Assembly (NCBI GenBank): GCA_013792135.1
Contig: VMSP01000060.1
Span: 1-62,673, forward strand
Direction of reading: 5' to 3'
Source: Desulfocapsa sp.
GTDB taxonomy: Bacteria > Desulfobacterota > Desulfobulbia > Desulfobulbales > Desulfocapsaceae
DNA length: 62,673 nt
Positions 36,080 through 45,123 of this stretch are shown piece by piece. Each line of letters starts with the position of its first letter. The first letter of the stretch is position 1. The position numbers were made by a program, and so were the translations under genes. The notes beneath the pieces are model-generated. The model worked only from the letters and a program-made list of their open reading frames with translations. It was not told where the DNA came from and searched no databases.

Positions 36080-37084
36080 ATGTTTTTTACCCGAATAGTA
36101 AATAACCTGTTGTCTGGATTGGGCCTTCGAATTGTAAAGGAATCGATACTCTATGACTGGCAAACAGGTAAGTCTGGCAAAAGTCAGGAATTGTGTTTGC
36201 CGGATGGAGGTGCGGAATATCTAAATATTGACAATTCGCGCTTGCAGGAACTTCGACAGCGCTATTCCCAGTTTCAGCTTAAGGCATCCCTTCCTATCGT
36301 TTGGACAGATGAATATGTTCAATCCTATGACTTACAGTCTTTTCGAGGAGATAACTGCTATGTCTGGCAAACAAAAGATCCAAATTGTGATGAGATCAAC
36401 TATTGCCTGACTGCCTATTATGTAAAAGCCATTGACTCACTAGGACTTTTACAGAAAAATAATGAGGATGGTCTCTTTGGTGTATATACTTATACTGTAA
36501 ATTCTCAGATCGTCAGCAGGGATCTGTTGGATTCAGTAATTGAGCTTAATTTTCTTGAAAAGTATCTTAAGCTTTCACAAATCAATGATTTGAAGATTTT
36601 GGATATTGGCGCTGGTTATGGTCGTCTGGCATACCGCGCTGCAAGCTCCTTTTCCAATTTGATGGCATACTTATGCACTGATGCAGTGCCCGAGTCTACT
36701 TTTTTGTCAGAGTATCACAGTAAATTTCGTCATATTGAAGACAAGGTGTCAGTTATTCCTCTTGATAATATAGCTGAGCGCTTGCAGGAGCAGCAAATTG
36801 ATCTTGCGGTAAATATACATAGTTTCTCAGAATGTAGTCTTGAGGCTATTGATTGGTGGCTTGCGCTTCTTGTTGCAAACAAGGTAAAGCATCTCTTTAT
36901 CGTTCCCAATGCTGCAGGTCATGGAGGGGAAAAACTTGCCCTTAATAATGGAGTTGATTTCTCCGCTCTGGTTGAAAAATACGGTTATAAACTGCAATGC
37001 AAATCTCCCAAGTATGAAGATCCTCTTGTGCAGAAATTTGGTGTATCGCCTACATTCTTCTATCTTTATCAGCTAACAGATTGA
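36080..37084 (+). CDS. Putative sugar O-methyltransferase
   Basis: The 334 residues contain a SAM-binding motif ILDIGAGYGRLAYRAA near residue 174, preceded by a roughly 160-residue N-terminal region with GVYTYTVNSQIVSRDLLDSV. The C-terminal part has VNIHSFSECSLEAIDWWL and LFIVPN. This pattern is that of the putative sugar O-methyltransferase family found in O-antigen and capsule loci. It is cytoplasmic. It lies between the terminator and a polyprenyl-phosphate-sugar synthase gene and probably acts on a nucleotide-linked or lipid-linked sugar. Confidence 0.78.
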   Translation: MFFTRIVNNLLSGLGLRIVKESILYDWQTGKSGKSQELCLPDGGAEYLNIDNSRLQELRQRYSQFQLKASLPIVWTDEYVQSYDLQSFRGDNCYVWQTKDPNCDEINYCLTAYYVKAIDSLGLLQKNNEDGLFGVYTYTVNSQIVSRDLLDSVIELNFLEKYLKLSQINDLKILDIGAGYGRLAYRAASSFSNLMAYLCTDAVPESTFLSEYHSKFRHIEDKVSVIPLDNIAERLQEQQIDLAVNIHSFSECSLEAIDWWLALLVANKVKHLFIVPNAAGHGGEKLALNNGVDFSALVEKYGYKLQCKSPKYEDPLVQKFGVSPTFFYLYQLTD

Positions 37085-37211
37085 AAGAGCAGTTTGTATC
37101 TGAATCTAGATGTTGCATCCATTGAGATCTTCATGGTAGTGACCTGAAATTTATCATTCGATACGTGTTGTCATTATTACAATTAAAGATAAACAGTTAG
37201 AGGAAGGAAAA

Positions 37212-38156
37212 TTGGACGTTTCTGTTGTTGTTCCCCTGTTGAATGAAGAAAAGAATATACCCATTCTCTATGATGAGCTTACTCAAACACTGCAAAAAAC
37301 AGGACTAAACTATGAGATACTTTTTGTAGATGATGGAAGTAGCGATTGCAGTCTAGAAATTCTGGAGAATTTACAACAGTTCGATTCTCGTATTTGTTTA
37401 ATTTCACTTCGGAAAAATTTTGGGCAGACTGCAGCGATGAGCGCAGGATTTGATATGGCAAATGGTGATATTATTATTGCCATGGATGCTGATCTGCAAA
37501 ATGATCCAGCAGATATTCCTATGCTGCTTGCAAAAATAAATGAAGGTGCTGATATGGTAACCGGCTGGCGATACAATCGTCAGGACCCCTTTTTCAGTCG
37601 AAAACTGCCTTCAAAGATTGCAAACAGAATTATTTCCTTTGCAACTGGCGTACATTTGCACGATTATGGTTGTACTTTGAAAGCCTTCAGGCGTGAGGTA
37701 ATTAAAACTATTAAGTTATATGGTGAGATGCACCGCTTTATTCCTGCAATTGCCAGTGCAATGGGTGTTTCCATTGCAGAGGTGAAGGTTAACCATCGAC
37801 CAAGGAGATTTGGTACATCCAAATATGGCATCTCTCGAACATTGCGGGTGATACTTGATTTGATTACGGTTAAATTTTTATTGAATTATGCGACCAGGCC
37901 TATTCATGTGTTTGGTACATTCGGGTTTGTTTCAGGGTCTCTTGGAGGTTTGCTGGCAATTGTTTTAACAGTTCAGCGGCAGCTTTATGGCGTTCCTCTC
38001 TCTGATCGGCCTCTGTTGCTTCTTGCCGTATTATTGATTTTTGTCGGGGTACAGTTTGTGACTATTGGCTTGGTTGCAGAAATGTTGGCAAGAACCTATC
38101 ATGAGTCGCAGGACAAGCCCACCTATTATATTCGTAAGATAATAAGAAAAGACTGA
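37212..38156 (+). CDS. Polyprenyl-phosphate glycosyltransferase (GtrB/ArnC-like GT2)
   Basis: This 314-residue protein starts VSVVVPLLNEEKNIPILYDE with ILFVDDGSSD, RKNFGQTAAMSAGFDMANGD and IAMDADLQNDP (the DxD site). HRFIPAIASAMG and VNHRPRRFGTSKYG follow, all typical of dolichyl/undecaprenyl-phosphate sugar synthases. Two C-terminal membrane helices (about residues 230-300) match the GtrB/YkcC/ArnC topology. It should load a sugar onto undecaprenyl phosphate for a periplasmic GT-C enzyme; the gene at 39921 is the likely partner. The TTG start follows AGGAAGG. Confidence 0.9.
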   Translation: MDVSVVVPLLNEEKNIPILYDELTQTLQKTGLNYEILFVDDGSSDCSLEILENLQQFDSRICLISLRKNFGQTAAMSAGFDMANGDIIIAMDADLQNDPADIPMLLAKINEGADMVTGWRYNRQDPFFSRKLPSKIANRIISFATGVHLHDYGCTLKAFRREVIKTIKLYGEMHRFIPAIASAMGVSIAEVKVNHRPRRFGTSKYGISRTLRVILDLITVKFLLNYATRPIHVFGTFGFVSGSLGGLLAIVLTVQRQLYGVPLSDRPLLLLAVLLIFVGVQFVTIGLVAEMLARTYHESQDKPTYYIRKIIRKD

Positions 38157-38237
38157 ATGCGATGATCGACAATTAATGGTTTTGAATAAATTTTGCAGAA
38201 AAAGTTGACGGAATTCTTTTGTGGCTTTAGGTGTGTT

Positions 38238-39101
38238 ATGAGATACTGTGGGTTAAATATTCTCTTAAGTAGTTTTTTTCATAAAATATACAGCCGGCAT
38301 GGCTCGTTTCTTTTTTGTACGATTGTTTTAATGTGTCTCATTCTCAACCTATTGTTGAGTCAGGTCCTGCATGCTCAAAAAGCAGAGAGCATCAAGCAAG
38401 AGCAGGATACAAAACTTGTTTGGTCCGCGAAGAATTATGGTCAAGGGGAACAGATATATTACAGTAGTTTTACGAAGAACAAATGGACCACTCCCGTTCA
38501 ACTCAGTCATAGTGCTGATTTGGTTTTTCAGCCTGCAAGCAGTTCGGGAACTGATGGGAAGGTATGGGTCGTCTGGTCACGTCAGGACAAGAATGGAAGT
38601 TTTATACAATTTACTGTTTACAGTGCTTCCGGATGGCTGCAACCAAGGCAGATTAATACAGGGATTGACAATAATAAAGCAGTTGCCATTATCGTAGATC
38701 ATGACAATACGCCCTGGATTGCCTGGACAGCTATTGATGATATATATCCAGAGATCTTTTGGTCCCGCTGGAATGGACAGGGTTGGGATTTGCCTGTTAG
38801 GGCACATGATAAAAATAAAGTACCTGATATTCAGCCTGCACTCGCCCTTGATGAGTCAGGTAATATTAATCTATCTTGGCAAACGTATCTTGATGGAAAG
38901 TATGTAATCGTGTCACAGGTCTGGAAAGGACAGCAGTGGCAAACAGTTTCAAATGAGTCGGAAAAAATTATACGGAAAAAATTGATCCGTGGATATAAGG
39001 GTAGTTTCCTTGTTCCAGATTTTGTTGAAGATTCTCGTAAGGCGTCTCTTTTTATTAAAAGAACTGATGGGGCTGGATCCCTTCCTTTATCTTTGTTTTA
39101 G
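38238..39101 (+). CDS. Exported beta-propeller-like protein
   Basis: The product is about 287 residues, with a long hydrophobic N-terminal segment (FLFCTIVLMCLILNLLLSQV, likely cleavage after LHAQ). At least four repeated blades follow, marked by TKLVWSAKNYGQGEQIYYS, KVWVVWSRQDKNGSFIQFT, TPWIAWTAIDDIYPEIFWS and INLSWQTYLDGKYVIVS. The repeated (V/I)-x-W-(S/T/Q) strand followed by an I-x-(Y/F)-x-(S/T) strand resembles sialidase-type propellers without catalytic residues that I can identify. The ATG at 38238 is preferred over a TTG at 38193. It may bind glycan at the surface; its function is unknown. Confidence 0.6.
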   Translation: MRYCGLNILLSSFFHKIYSRHGSFLFCTIVLMCLILNLLLSQVLHAQKAESIKQEQDTKLVWSAKNYGQGEQIYYSSFTKNKWTTPVQLSHSADLVFQPASSSGTDGKVWVVWSRQDKNGSFIQFTVYSASGWLQPRQINTGIDNNKAVAIIVDHDNTPWIAWTAIDDIYPEIFWSRWNGQGWDLPVRAHDKNKVPDIQPALALDESGNINLSWQTYLDGKYVIVSQVWKGQQWQTVSNESEKIIRKKLIRGYKGSFLVPDFVEDSRKASLFIKRTDGAGSLPLSLF

Positions 39102-39129
39102 CCGTAGGCTGTTTAGTGTATTGCAAAGT

Positions 39130-39849
39130 ATGAAAATTTATAAAATAACTTTAACTATTTGCGTGCTATCTATTTTCCTTGGTGGCATTTTATTGTTTTC
39201 TGATGTTGGGTTTAGTCAAACTATAATAGCTTTTGGAGATAGTCTTACAGAGGGTTGTGAGGTGTCTATACTGGGATGTGATGGCTGGGATGACGGGGAT
39301 TATAATTATCCTGTTTATCTGGAGACATTTGTAAATGCTAATGGTCCAGACTCAACAGTTAAAAATTTCGGCAAAGGTGGCGAAACGACCTCAGAAGGGG
39401 TGAATAGATTAGATACAGTATTAAATAGCTCGTGTAACTTGAAAGTGGACTATGTTTTGTTGCTTCAAGGAACAAATGACTTATTTCATCATGAGGATCC
39501 GAGTGTTATTCGTTTTAATCTTGGGGTTATGATAGACAAGGTTCGAGCTAAGGGAATAGAGCCTGTTCTGGCTACAATAACGCCGGATTGGGATAATACC
39601 TGGAAAGAGCTTGATAAGGCCAATGAGTATATCCGTAGTTTAGCTTCCGAAAAAGGTGTTGTTCTTGCTGATCAGTATAATGCTCTTGCGCCATATTGGT
39701 ACTGGTATACAAATCCAAGGGGATGTTATGGGGATCAGCTTCATCCCAACTCGAAAGGATTTTACGCTATGGCTGTTGTCTGGTTTGAAGCCATACCAAA
39801 ACCTCCCGTGTCCTTTCCCTGGTTGATGCTTCTTCTCGACACACCGTAA
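39130..39849 (+). CDS. Secreted GDSL/SGNH esterase
   Basis: The 239 residues comprise a signal peptide (KIYKITLTICVLSIFLGGIL) and an SGNH hydrolase domain: block I IIAFGDSLTEG (nucleophile Ser), block II FGKGGETTSEG (Gly), block III LLQGTNDLF (Asn) and block V YGDQLHPNSKGF (Asp/His). The family removes acyl groups from lipids or glycans; removal of O-acetyl groups from the polysaccharide fits the locus, which also encodes two acyltransferases. The chosen ATG at 39130 gives a clean signal peptide, whereas the longer open frame to 38989 overlaps the previous gene. The C-terminal tail PPVSFPWLMLLLDTP resembles that of the beta-helix protein at the left edge. Confidence 0.87.
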   Translation: MKIYKITLTICVLSIFLGGILLFSDVGFSQTIIAFGDSLTEGCEVSILGCDGWDDGDYNYPVYLETFVNANGPDSTVKNFGKGGETTSEGVNRLDTVLNSSCNLKVDYVLLLQGTNDLFHHEDPSVIRFNLGVMIDKVRAKGIEPVLATITPDWDNTWKELDKANEYIRSLASEKGVVLADQYNALAPYWYWYTNPRGCYGDQLHPNSKGFYAMAVVWFEAIPKPPVSFPWLMLLLDTP

Positions 39850-39920
39850 TCCTGCTAAGTCTAAGCTGGGTAAAGGTAAAGGTTCTGTCTACGTATCCCA
39901 TAAAAGAATAATCAAATCTT

Positions 39921-42704
39921 ATGAAAGCCATTTTTTGGGACCGATTGTTTTTGGGATTGATTGTTGTATTTGCCGCTGTATTGCTCCTAACAGGATCGTG
40001 GTTTAGTTATACCTCTACTTTTGACACTGGTACTGTTGGCTTGATGAGTGTCAATATTGTCCATGGTGACAGACCGCTGTTTTTTTATGGTCAGCCGTAT
40101 TTCGGTGCCTTAGAAGCGTATTTGGCGGCAATGTTTGTTTTTCTGTTCGGTTTTTCTGAATTCGTAGTGAGTTTGTCCCCTATAAGCTTTAGCCTTGGCT
40201 GGGTTGTTTTTTCCTATCTTCTTTTTTCACGTATTCATAACAGAACAGCTGGACTTGTTGCTGCGGCCTGTACCGCCTTTCCAGGATATTATGTGTTTTG
40301 GTACTCCATAGCAACTTATGGGGGATACTCGGTAATATTGTGTATTGGTACTGCCATGCTCTGGCTTTCCTTGAGAATGCTGCAGGAGAATGTCCAAAAA
40401 ACATCTCTTGCGGTGCATGCTGCCTGTGTTGGTATCCTTATGGGTATCGGTATCTGGGTTCATCCTCTTAGCTTTCCATATATTGCTATTGCTGCAAGTA
40501 TGTTGGGGATTTTTGTACTCAGGGAACGTTTTCGTTTTGACATCGTCTTGTCACTTATGGGAACTGCGATTGTCGGCCTAACTGGATTTGTACCATTTTA
40601 TTTTGAAACCGGCTCTTTTCTGGGAGGGGTATCAGAAAGTGTTCAGATATCCTGGGCTGGCGTTGTTAAGGCACTTTCCAATTTGTTTGGCACTAATATC
40701 TTCGATCTGCTTATCTGGAATTTCATCCATACCATTGAAATACCGATTGTCAGATATCTGGTAGTATACGGCAGTCTCAGTCTTCTTTCCATAGCTTTCC
40801 TCTTAGCTCTTTATGCTCTAATATGTTGTAAGCTTAAACAGTTACAGAAAATCAACTATCTTATTCCGTTTTCGTATTGTCTGCTTTTCCTGATGATGTA
40901 CGTCCAGCATCATATGGCCACAATTAAGGCCCCTCGATACGCCATTAATTTCTGGTGCATGCTTCTCTGTATGCTTTGGTCATTGGCTATAGCCGGCCAG
41001 AAAAAACGTATATTGAAGATAACCGCTTCAGTACTGTTTTGTATTTGGTTAGGCTATCAGGTTGCCGGTACTGTTTTATTTATTGCTGGAAACGCTGATC
41101 ATGCGTGTTCGGAACAGGAAATAGCGCGTGATATAGTGAGTGCTGCCCTGGCAAATAATTTAAAAAGCGTTGTTACCTATGGTGATTCCTATTTTGGGCT
41201 CAAGGGGCAGAAATTCAGTATGTATTCACAAAATAAGATTGCCTTTACCCATGCAGATTCAGAACGCTATCAACCCAATGCCCAGTTTGCTGAAACGGAT
41301 TTAAACAGGGGATATCTCTCCACCGCAGAGTCTAAAATTTCTTTAGAAAATACCTTGAAAGAGCTGGGAGTAGGCTTCACAGTCGAACAGATTCATGACT
41401 ATTTTCTTTTCACTAATCTGCATTCAAGGCCGCAGTTTTCTATGCAGGTTATTCCAAGTGAAGAAATACAATTTGTCTCTTCTGACAATGAGAAAATTGA
41501 AATGGTTGGTGAGTTGTTTCAGGACCGTAGTCAGGATGTCGGTTCTGATCTCAAAACAATTACCGGTCAGACCCTGTCTTTTGATACAGGAAAGGTACGA
41601 AAATTGTGTGCACTCTGGATGTTCACCTGGCAGGATCCTTCCGCCAATAAGTGGAAGGGACCTGGACGCTATGAGGTTTATACCTCACTGGATGGTATCC
41701 ATTATGATGAAATATATAGTTCCTTGCCTGAAACAGGTAATGGATTTCACGCAGGCCCTGGCATATATATTGGGGGACCATGGGGGAAAGTAGAAACCTT
41801 GTTTGCTCCCGTTCTTGCACGGTATGTGAGGGTTCTTTTTCTGGAAAAGAGTTCTTCCCCAATAACAGAGTTATTCTTTTTTCAGACGGATGGCTCGTTG
41901 AGGCAGGATTCTCCTGATGACATTGCACAGTTAATACAATTAATTGTTGACCAGAATATTGATTTTGTTCTAGCTGATCGCTGGTTGAGTGCGAGATTAC
42001 GTGAGGTGTTCAAGGAGGAGAGTAAGGAAGAGATTGCCTTACCAAGACATAGCACTAAATATAAAAACAAACCTTTACGCTATTTTGTAAAACCGGAATT
42101 AGGGCAGGCTTTAATATGCGAGAAGGCTGTTGCCGCTGAATGTGAGAAAGTGTTGATTAGACAATATGGGCAATCTGTGATCTCCAACAGATTTGATTTA
42201 CAAAACTATTCACTTTTTACTCTTGCCGATGCTGAGATTCGTCTTGATCTGCCAAATCCTTCAGCGCTCCTTTGGAATGGTCACTTTCCGCTTCAGACAA
42301 AAGATATGAGCTTGCTGGCTCCCTGGTTTAATGATATGGGATTGCCGGTTTGGAGAGCAGATTTGACCAAGACAAAGGGTGTTTATCGCGATTCCTGGAC
42401 AAACGGAGATGCAAGGTTTTATGATCTTAACTACACGATTCAGCCTGGCAAGGATCAAGAATTACTCCTGTATACTCATGGATGGCGTCCCGATAATGAG
42501 ATGTCCAGTCTGCAGTTAACGCTGACTGCCAATAACCAGATACTCCTGCCCTTTAAGAAAAAAGAGCAGAATGCATATATCTTTTCTATCCCTGAGACCC
42601 TTGTCAGGTTGAATAGTCTTAAAATAGAATCGACAAGATTTATCCCCCTCAGCAAGGATTCAAGAAAACTTGGGATAGATATTAATCGTATTGAAATTCA
42701 ATGA
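39921..42704 (+). CDS. GT-C family membrane glycosyltransferase with discoidin-like domain
   Basis: The 927 residues start with about ten membrane helices (1-400). The first periplasmic loop TSTFDTGTVGLMSVNIVHGD and PLFFYGQPYFGALEAY recalls PMT/ArnT-like GT-C enzymes, which use polyprenyl-phosphate sugars. Residues about 520-660 form an F5/8-type (discoidin-like) beta domain: YEVYTSLDGIHYDEIYSSL and LARYVRVLFLEKSSSPITEL. More periplasmic sequence follows. The GtrB-like gene at 37212 probably provides the lipid-linked donor. It converges with the next gene, with only 10 bp between stop codons. Confidence 0.78.
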   Translation: MKAIFWDRLFLGLIVVFAAVLLLTGSWFSYTSTFDTGTVGLMSVNIVHGDRPLFFYGQPYFGALEAYLAAMFVFLFGFSEFVVSLSPISFSLGWVVFSYLLFSRIHNRTAGLVAAACTAFPGYYVFWYSIATYGGYSVILCIGTAMLWLSLRMLQENVQKTSLAVHAACVGILMGIGIWVHPLSFPYIAIAASMLGIFVLRERFRFDIVLSLMGTAIVGLTGFVPFYFETGSFLGGVSESVQISWAGVVKALSNLFGTNIFDLLIWNFIHTIEIPIVRYLVVYGSLSLLSIAFLLALYALICCKLKQLQKINYLIPFSYCLLFLMMYVQHHMATIKAPRYAINFWCMLLCMLWSLAIAGQKKRILKITASVLFCIWLGYQVAGTVLFIAGNADHACSEQEIARDIVSAALANNLKSVVTYGDSYFGLKGQKFSMYSQNKIAFTHADSERYQPNAQFAETDLNRGYLSTAESKISLENTLKELGVGFTVEQIHDYFLFTNLHSRPQFSMQVIPSEEIQFVSSDNEKIEMVGELFQDRSQDVGSDLKTITGQTLSFDTGKVRKLCALWMFTWQDPSANKWKGPGRYEVYTSLDGIHYDEIYSSLPETGNGFHAGPGIYIGGPWGKVETLFAPVLARYVRVLFLEKSSSPITELFFFQTDGSLRQDSPDDIAQLIQLIVDQNIDFVLADRWLSARLREVFKEESKEEIALPRHSTKYKNKPLRYFVKPELGQALICEKAVAAECEKVLIRQYGQSVISNRFDLQNYSLFTLADAEIRLDLPNPSALLWNGHFPLQTKDMSLLAPWFNDMGLPVWRADLTKTKGVYRDSWTNGDARFYDLNYTIQPGKDQELLLYTHGWRPDNEMSSLQLTLTANNQILLPFKKKEQNAYIFSIPETLVRLNSLKIESTRFIPLSKDSRKLGIDINRIEIQ

Positions 42705-42714
42705 TAGAAAGAGG

Positions 42715-45078
42715 TTACTTCCCAAATCGTGATACCCATGGCGGTCTTAGCCCACTGTTCCGCCATATCTCAAGGTCAGTGGATATTTTTTTGTAATCAG
42801 GAATAAGCTTGAATGTCTGTATGATGCAGTCACCTTTTATTCCGCTTATGACTAGTCGCCCCTGATTGGGCACAAAAGGCTTGGTGAAGTTATATTCCAT
42901 TTTTTGCAGTCCTTTCTTGATTGGAAACATCTGCTTTTGTTGCTTATATAAGCCGCCCTTTGCATCTTCAAGCTCGAAAGTAATGAGAGATTCGTCGACA
43001 AGTCCTTCAATTTCACCTGTAATCTTGTAACTGCCAGCCGGCAGGACAAACTCCCACATGGGGATTATCTCACCAGCCTGTACTTTCCATGAAGGAGAAG
43101 CTTCCATGTAGCGTATATGGCTGAGAGCCTTTAAGTATTGCTCTTCGAGTTCTTCGGGTATCTTTTCCGGAACAGATGGGGAGGCTTCCTGGCCGCCCCC
43201 AAAGAGAGTAAAGAATTCTTTTTCTTTTTGGGTTGTGAGGAGAGTCACCCAGATATCATCATGGGGAACAGATAGCTCCAGGGGAATGATGCGTACCCCT
43301 TGGTTTATTGTTTCACCGTCACTGATTTTCCATTTTTTTGGTTTCAGCAGCACAATTTTTTGTTGATGAGCCTCCAGTTTGATGGTAGTGGTTGCCCCCC
43401 CAAGGTTTATAAACACTTCTGTGGCATATGATCCGCTACGAATCCCCAGTTCCGGAACATTTTTTCCAGTCGGGAGAACAAGATATTTTTTTAAGGTTGT
43501 CCCATGCGCTTGTCCGTGGATAAAAAGCATTCTTTCATTTCGGGGAAAGCTCGGCCCATTGAGAAAGATCCAGTTTTTCCCTATCGCATTTGGAATCTGC
43601 GGCAGAGGGGCTACCTGAATGGTATTCCAGAAATGTGAGTCTGGTCCTTTGGCGTGATGTTTTAGATTTTTAAAAACGGATGTCCCGCTTGGCTCCAGGT
43701 ATAAGGAACGAATACTACCACTCTGCCTGCTTTTTAAGGACTCTGGTGAATAAATCGATGCAGGAAAATTTTGTTCATAAAACAAGTTGTCTTCAAGTCT
43801 CCAGAAGAAATTTTCCTTCCAGCTGATGCTGCCAAATTCAAAGGTAATCAATATGACAAGAAGTAGACTGCTTCCCTTTAATAAAATGGACTGTGAGGCA
43901 TAAAGAAGAGAGAGCAGGGAGCAAGTCACGACGATAATCGGTAGTTGTAAATAGGAAAAATGGAATGGTTGGACAACATATTTCCCGCTTAAGGCAATAA
44001 AGAGAGAGAGCAGGGGAAAGAGAGCTATGGAAAGGATTAAGATGTTCTGGGAACACACAGGTTTTTTTTGAAAATGAAGGCATGAAAGATATTGTTTTCC
44101 TGCAATAAATAATCCGGTAATCAAAGAGAGGCAGGCAATGCAGCCAAGGGAATTTATAATATAGAAGCTGTTGTTTGTTAAACCCAGTATCGCTCGTTCT
44201 ACTGGTGATTTGGCAAGGATCTCGGCCGGGACATTATAATTTTTAATAAATTGGAAGTTTACTGCCATATTAGCTAGCGTAGTATTGAAATCTAATAGCA
44301 AATGAGGAGTGAAAAGGAGTATCCCCGTTATTGTACCTGAAATCAATACACAAGATCTCTTTGCAAAAAGTCGAATGTGTTTATCTTGAAGGAATTCAAA
44401 GAAAAGTACCATTGTTGGAACCATGCCAACAAGAAGACCGTTGTATTTTGCTGAAAATGCTGCACCTACGGCAACTCCACTGGCAAACATCCATGTTTGT
44501 TTCTGATCTTTGTCAATATAGAATAGAAGGAAGAGAAAACAGATGGCTGTAAATAGATCAACGCCAATATCTCCAGTTGCAAAGTGGCTAACTGTTATGG
44601 AGAGCGGCGCTATGGCCAAGAGAAACATTGCCAGTAAGGCGGCAGTCTTGTTCTTAACTAAGGTGTAAACCAGTTTGTAGGCAATGGCCATGGTGACCAT
44701 TCCGTATATCACACGAAGAAGGCGGCCAACATAGTAAAGTGAGTAATGGTTTGGAGTTTCGGCCCCGAAGAAAAAGAGCAATGGGCGCAGCAAGTATTCG
44801 TCAAGATGATTAAGGCCATATGGGTAACCGTCATAAAAGCGACTCCCGTAGTAATGGACATAATCTCCATTAAGAAAGTTAAGCAAGGCTGTGATTTGTT
44901 TGGGCTCGTCAGGATGGAAAATATATCCTAGTTCGCCTAATCCTCTGAAAAGACCGGACATTCGCAAGTACAAGGCCACTAGAACAATAAATGCCCCAGT
45001 TAGGATAAAGAATATTCTTTTTCTGTCAAATGAAGGGAGCTGGTACCTTGTACATGAGGAGTAAATTCTATTTTTCAC
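42715..45078 (-). CDS. GT-C (GT39/PMT-like) membrane glycosyltransferase
   Basis: This 787-residue protein is on the opposite strand to the rest of the glycan locus. About ten helices fill residues 20-430. The first loop has ELGYIFHPDEPKQ, matching the DE motif that binds the lipid-phosphate sugar in PMT/ArnT enzymes, followed by NGDYVHYYGSRFYDGYPYGL. The C-terminal 330 residues are periplasmic, with beta-rich segments (GSYKITGEIEGLVDESLITF) like a carbohydrate-binding sandwich. The start is GTG. The GT2 gene immediately upstream on the same strand (45124-45885) probably supplies its donor. Confidence 0.8.
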   Translation of the reverse strand: MKNRIYSSCTRYQLPSFDRKRIFFILTGAFIVLVALYLRMSGLFRGLGELGYIFHPDEPKQITALLNFLNGDYVHYYGSRFYDGYPYGLNHLDEYLLRPLLFFFGAETPNHYSLYYVGRLLRVIYGMVTMAIAYKLVYTLVKNKTAALLAMFLLAIAPLSITVSHFATGDIGVDLFTAICFLFLLFYIDKDQKQTWMFASGVAVGAAFSAKYNGLLVGMVPTMVLFFEFLQDKHIRLFAKRSCVLISGTITGILLFTPHLLLDFNTTLANMAVNFQFIKNYNVPAEILAKSPVERAILGLTNNSFYIINSLGCIACLSLITGLFIAGKQYLSCLHFQKKPVCSQNILILSIALFPLLSLFIALSGKYVVQPFHFSYLQLPIIVVTCSLLSLLYASQSILLKGSSLLLVILITFEFGSISWKENFFWRLEDNLFYEQNFPASIYSPESLKSRQSGSIRSLYLEPSGTSVFKNLKHHAKGPDSHFWNTIQVAPLPQIPNAIGKNWIFLNGPSFPRNERMLFIHGQAHGTTLKKYLVLPTGKNVPELGIRSGSYATEVFINLGGATTTIKLEAHQQKIVLLKPKKWKISDGETINQGVRIIPLELSVPHDDIWVTLLTTQKEKEFFTLFGGGQEASPSVPEKIPEELEEQYLKALSHIRYMEASPSWKVQAGEIIPMWEFVLPAGSYKITGEIEGLVDESLITFELEDAKGGLYKQQKQMFPIKKGLQKMEYNFTKPFVPNQGRLVISGIKGDCIIQTFKLIPDYKKISTDLEIWRNSGLRPPWVSRFGK

Positions 45079-45123
45079 CTTGACTACCCTGAATGAGAGA
45101 AAGAAAGTTTCGGTACCAAGGCA

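Noticed and set aside
38989-39129. Longer start for the GDSL esterase
   Set aside because: It overlaps the preceding gene and hides a clean signal peptide that starts at the ATG at 39130.
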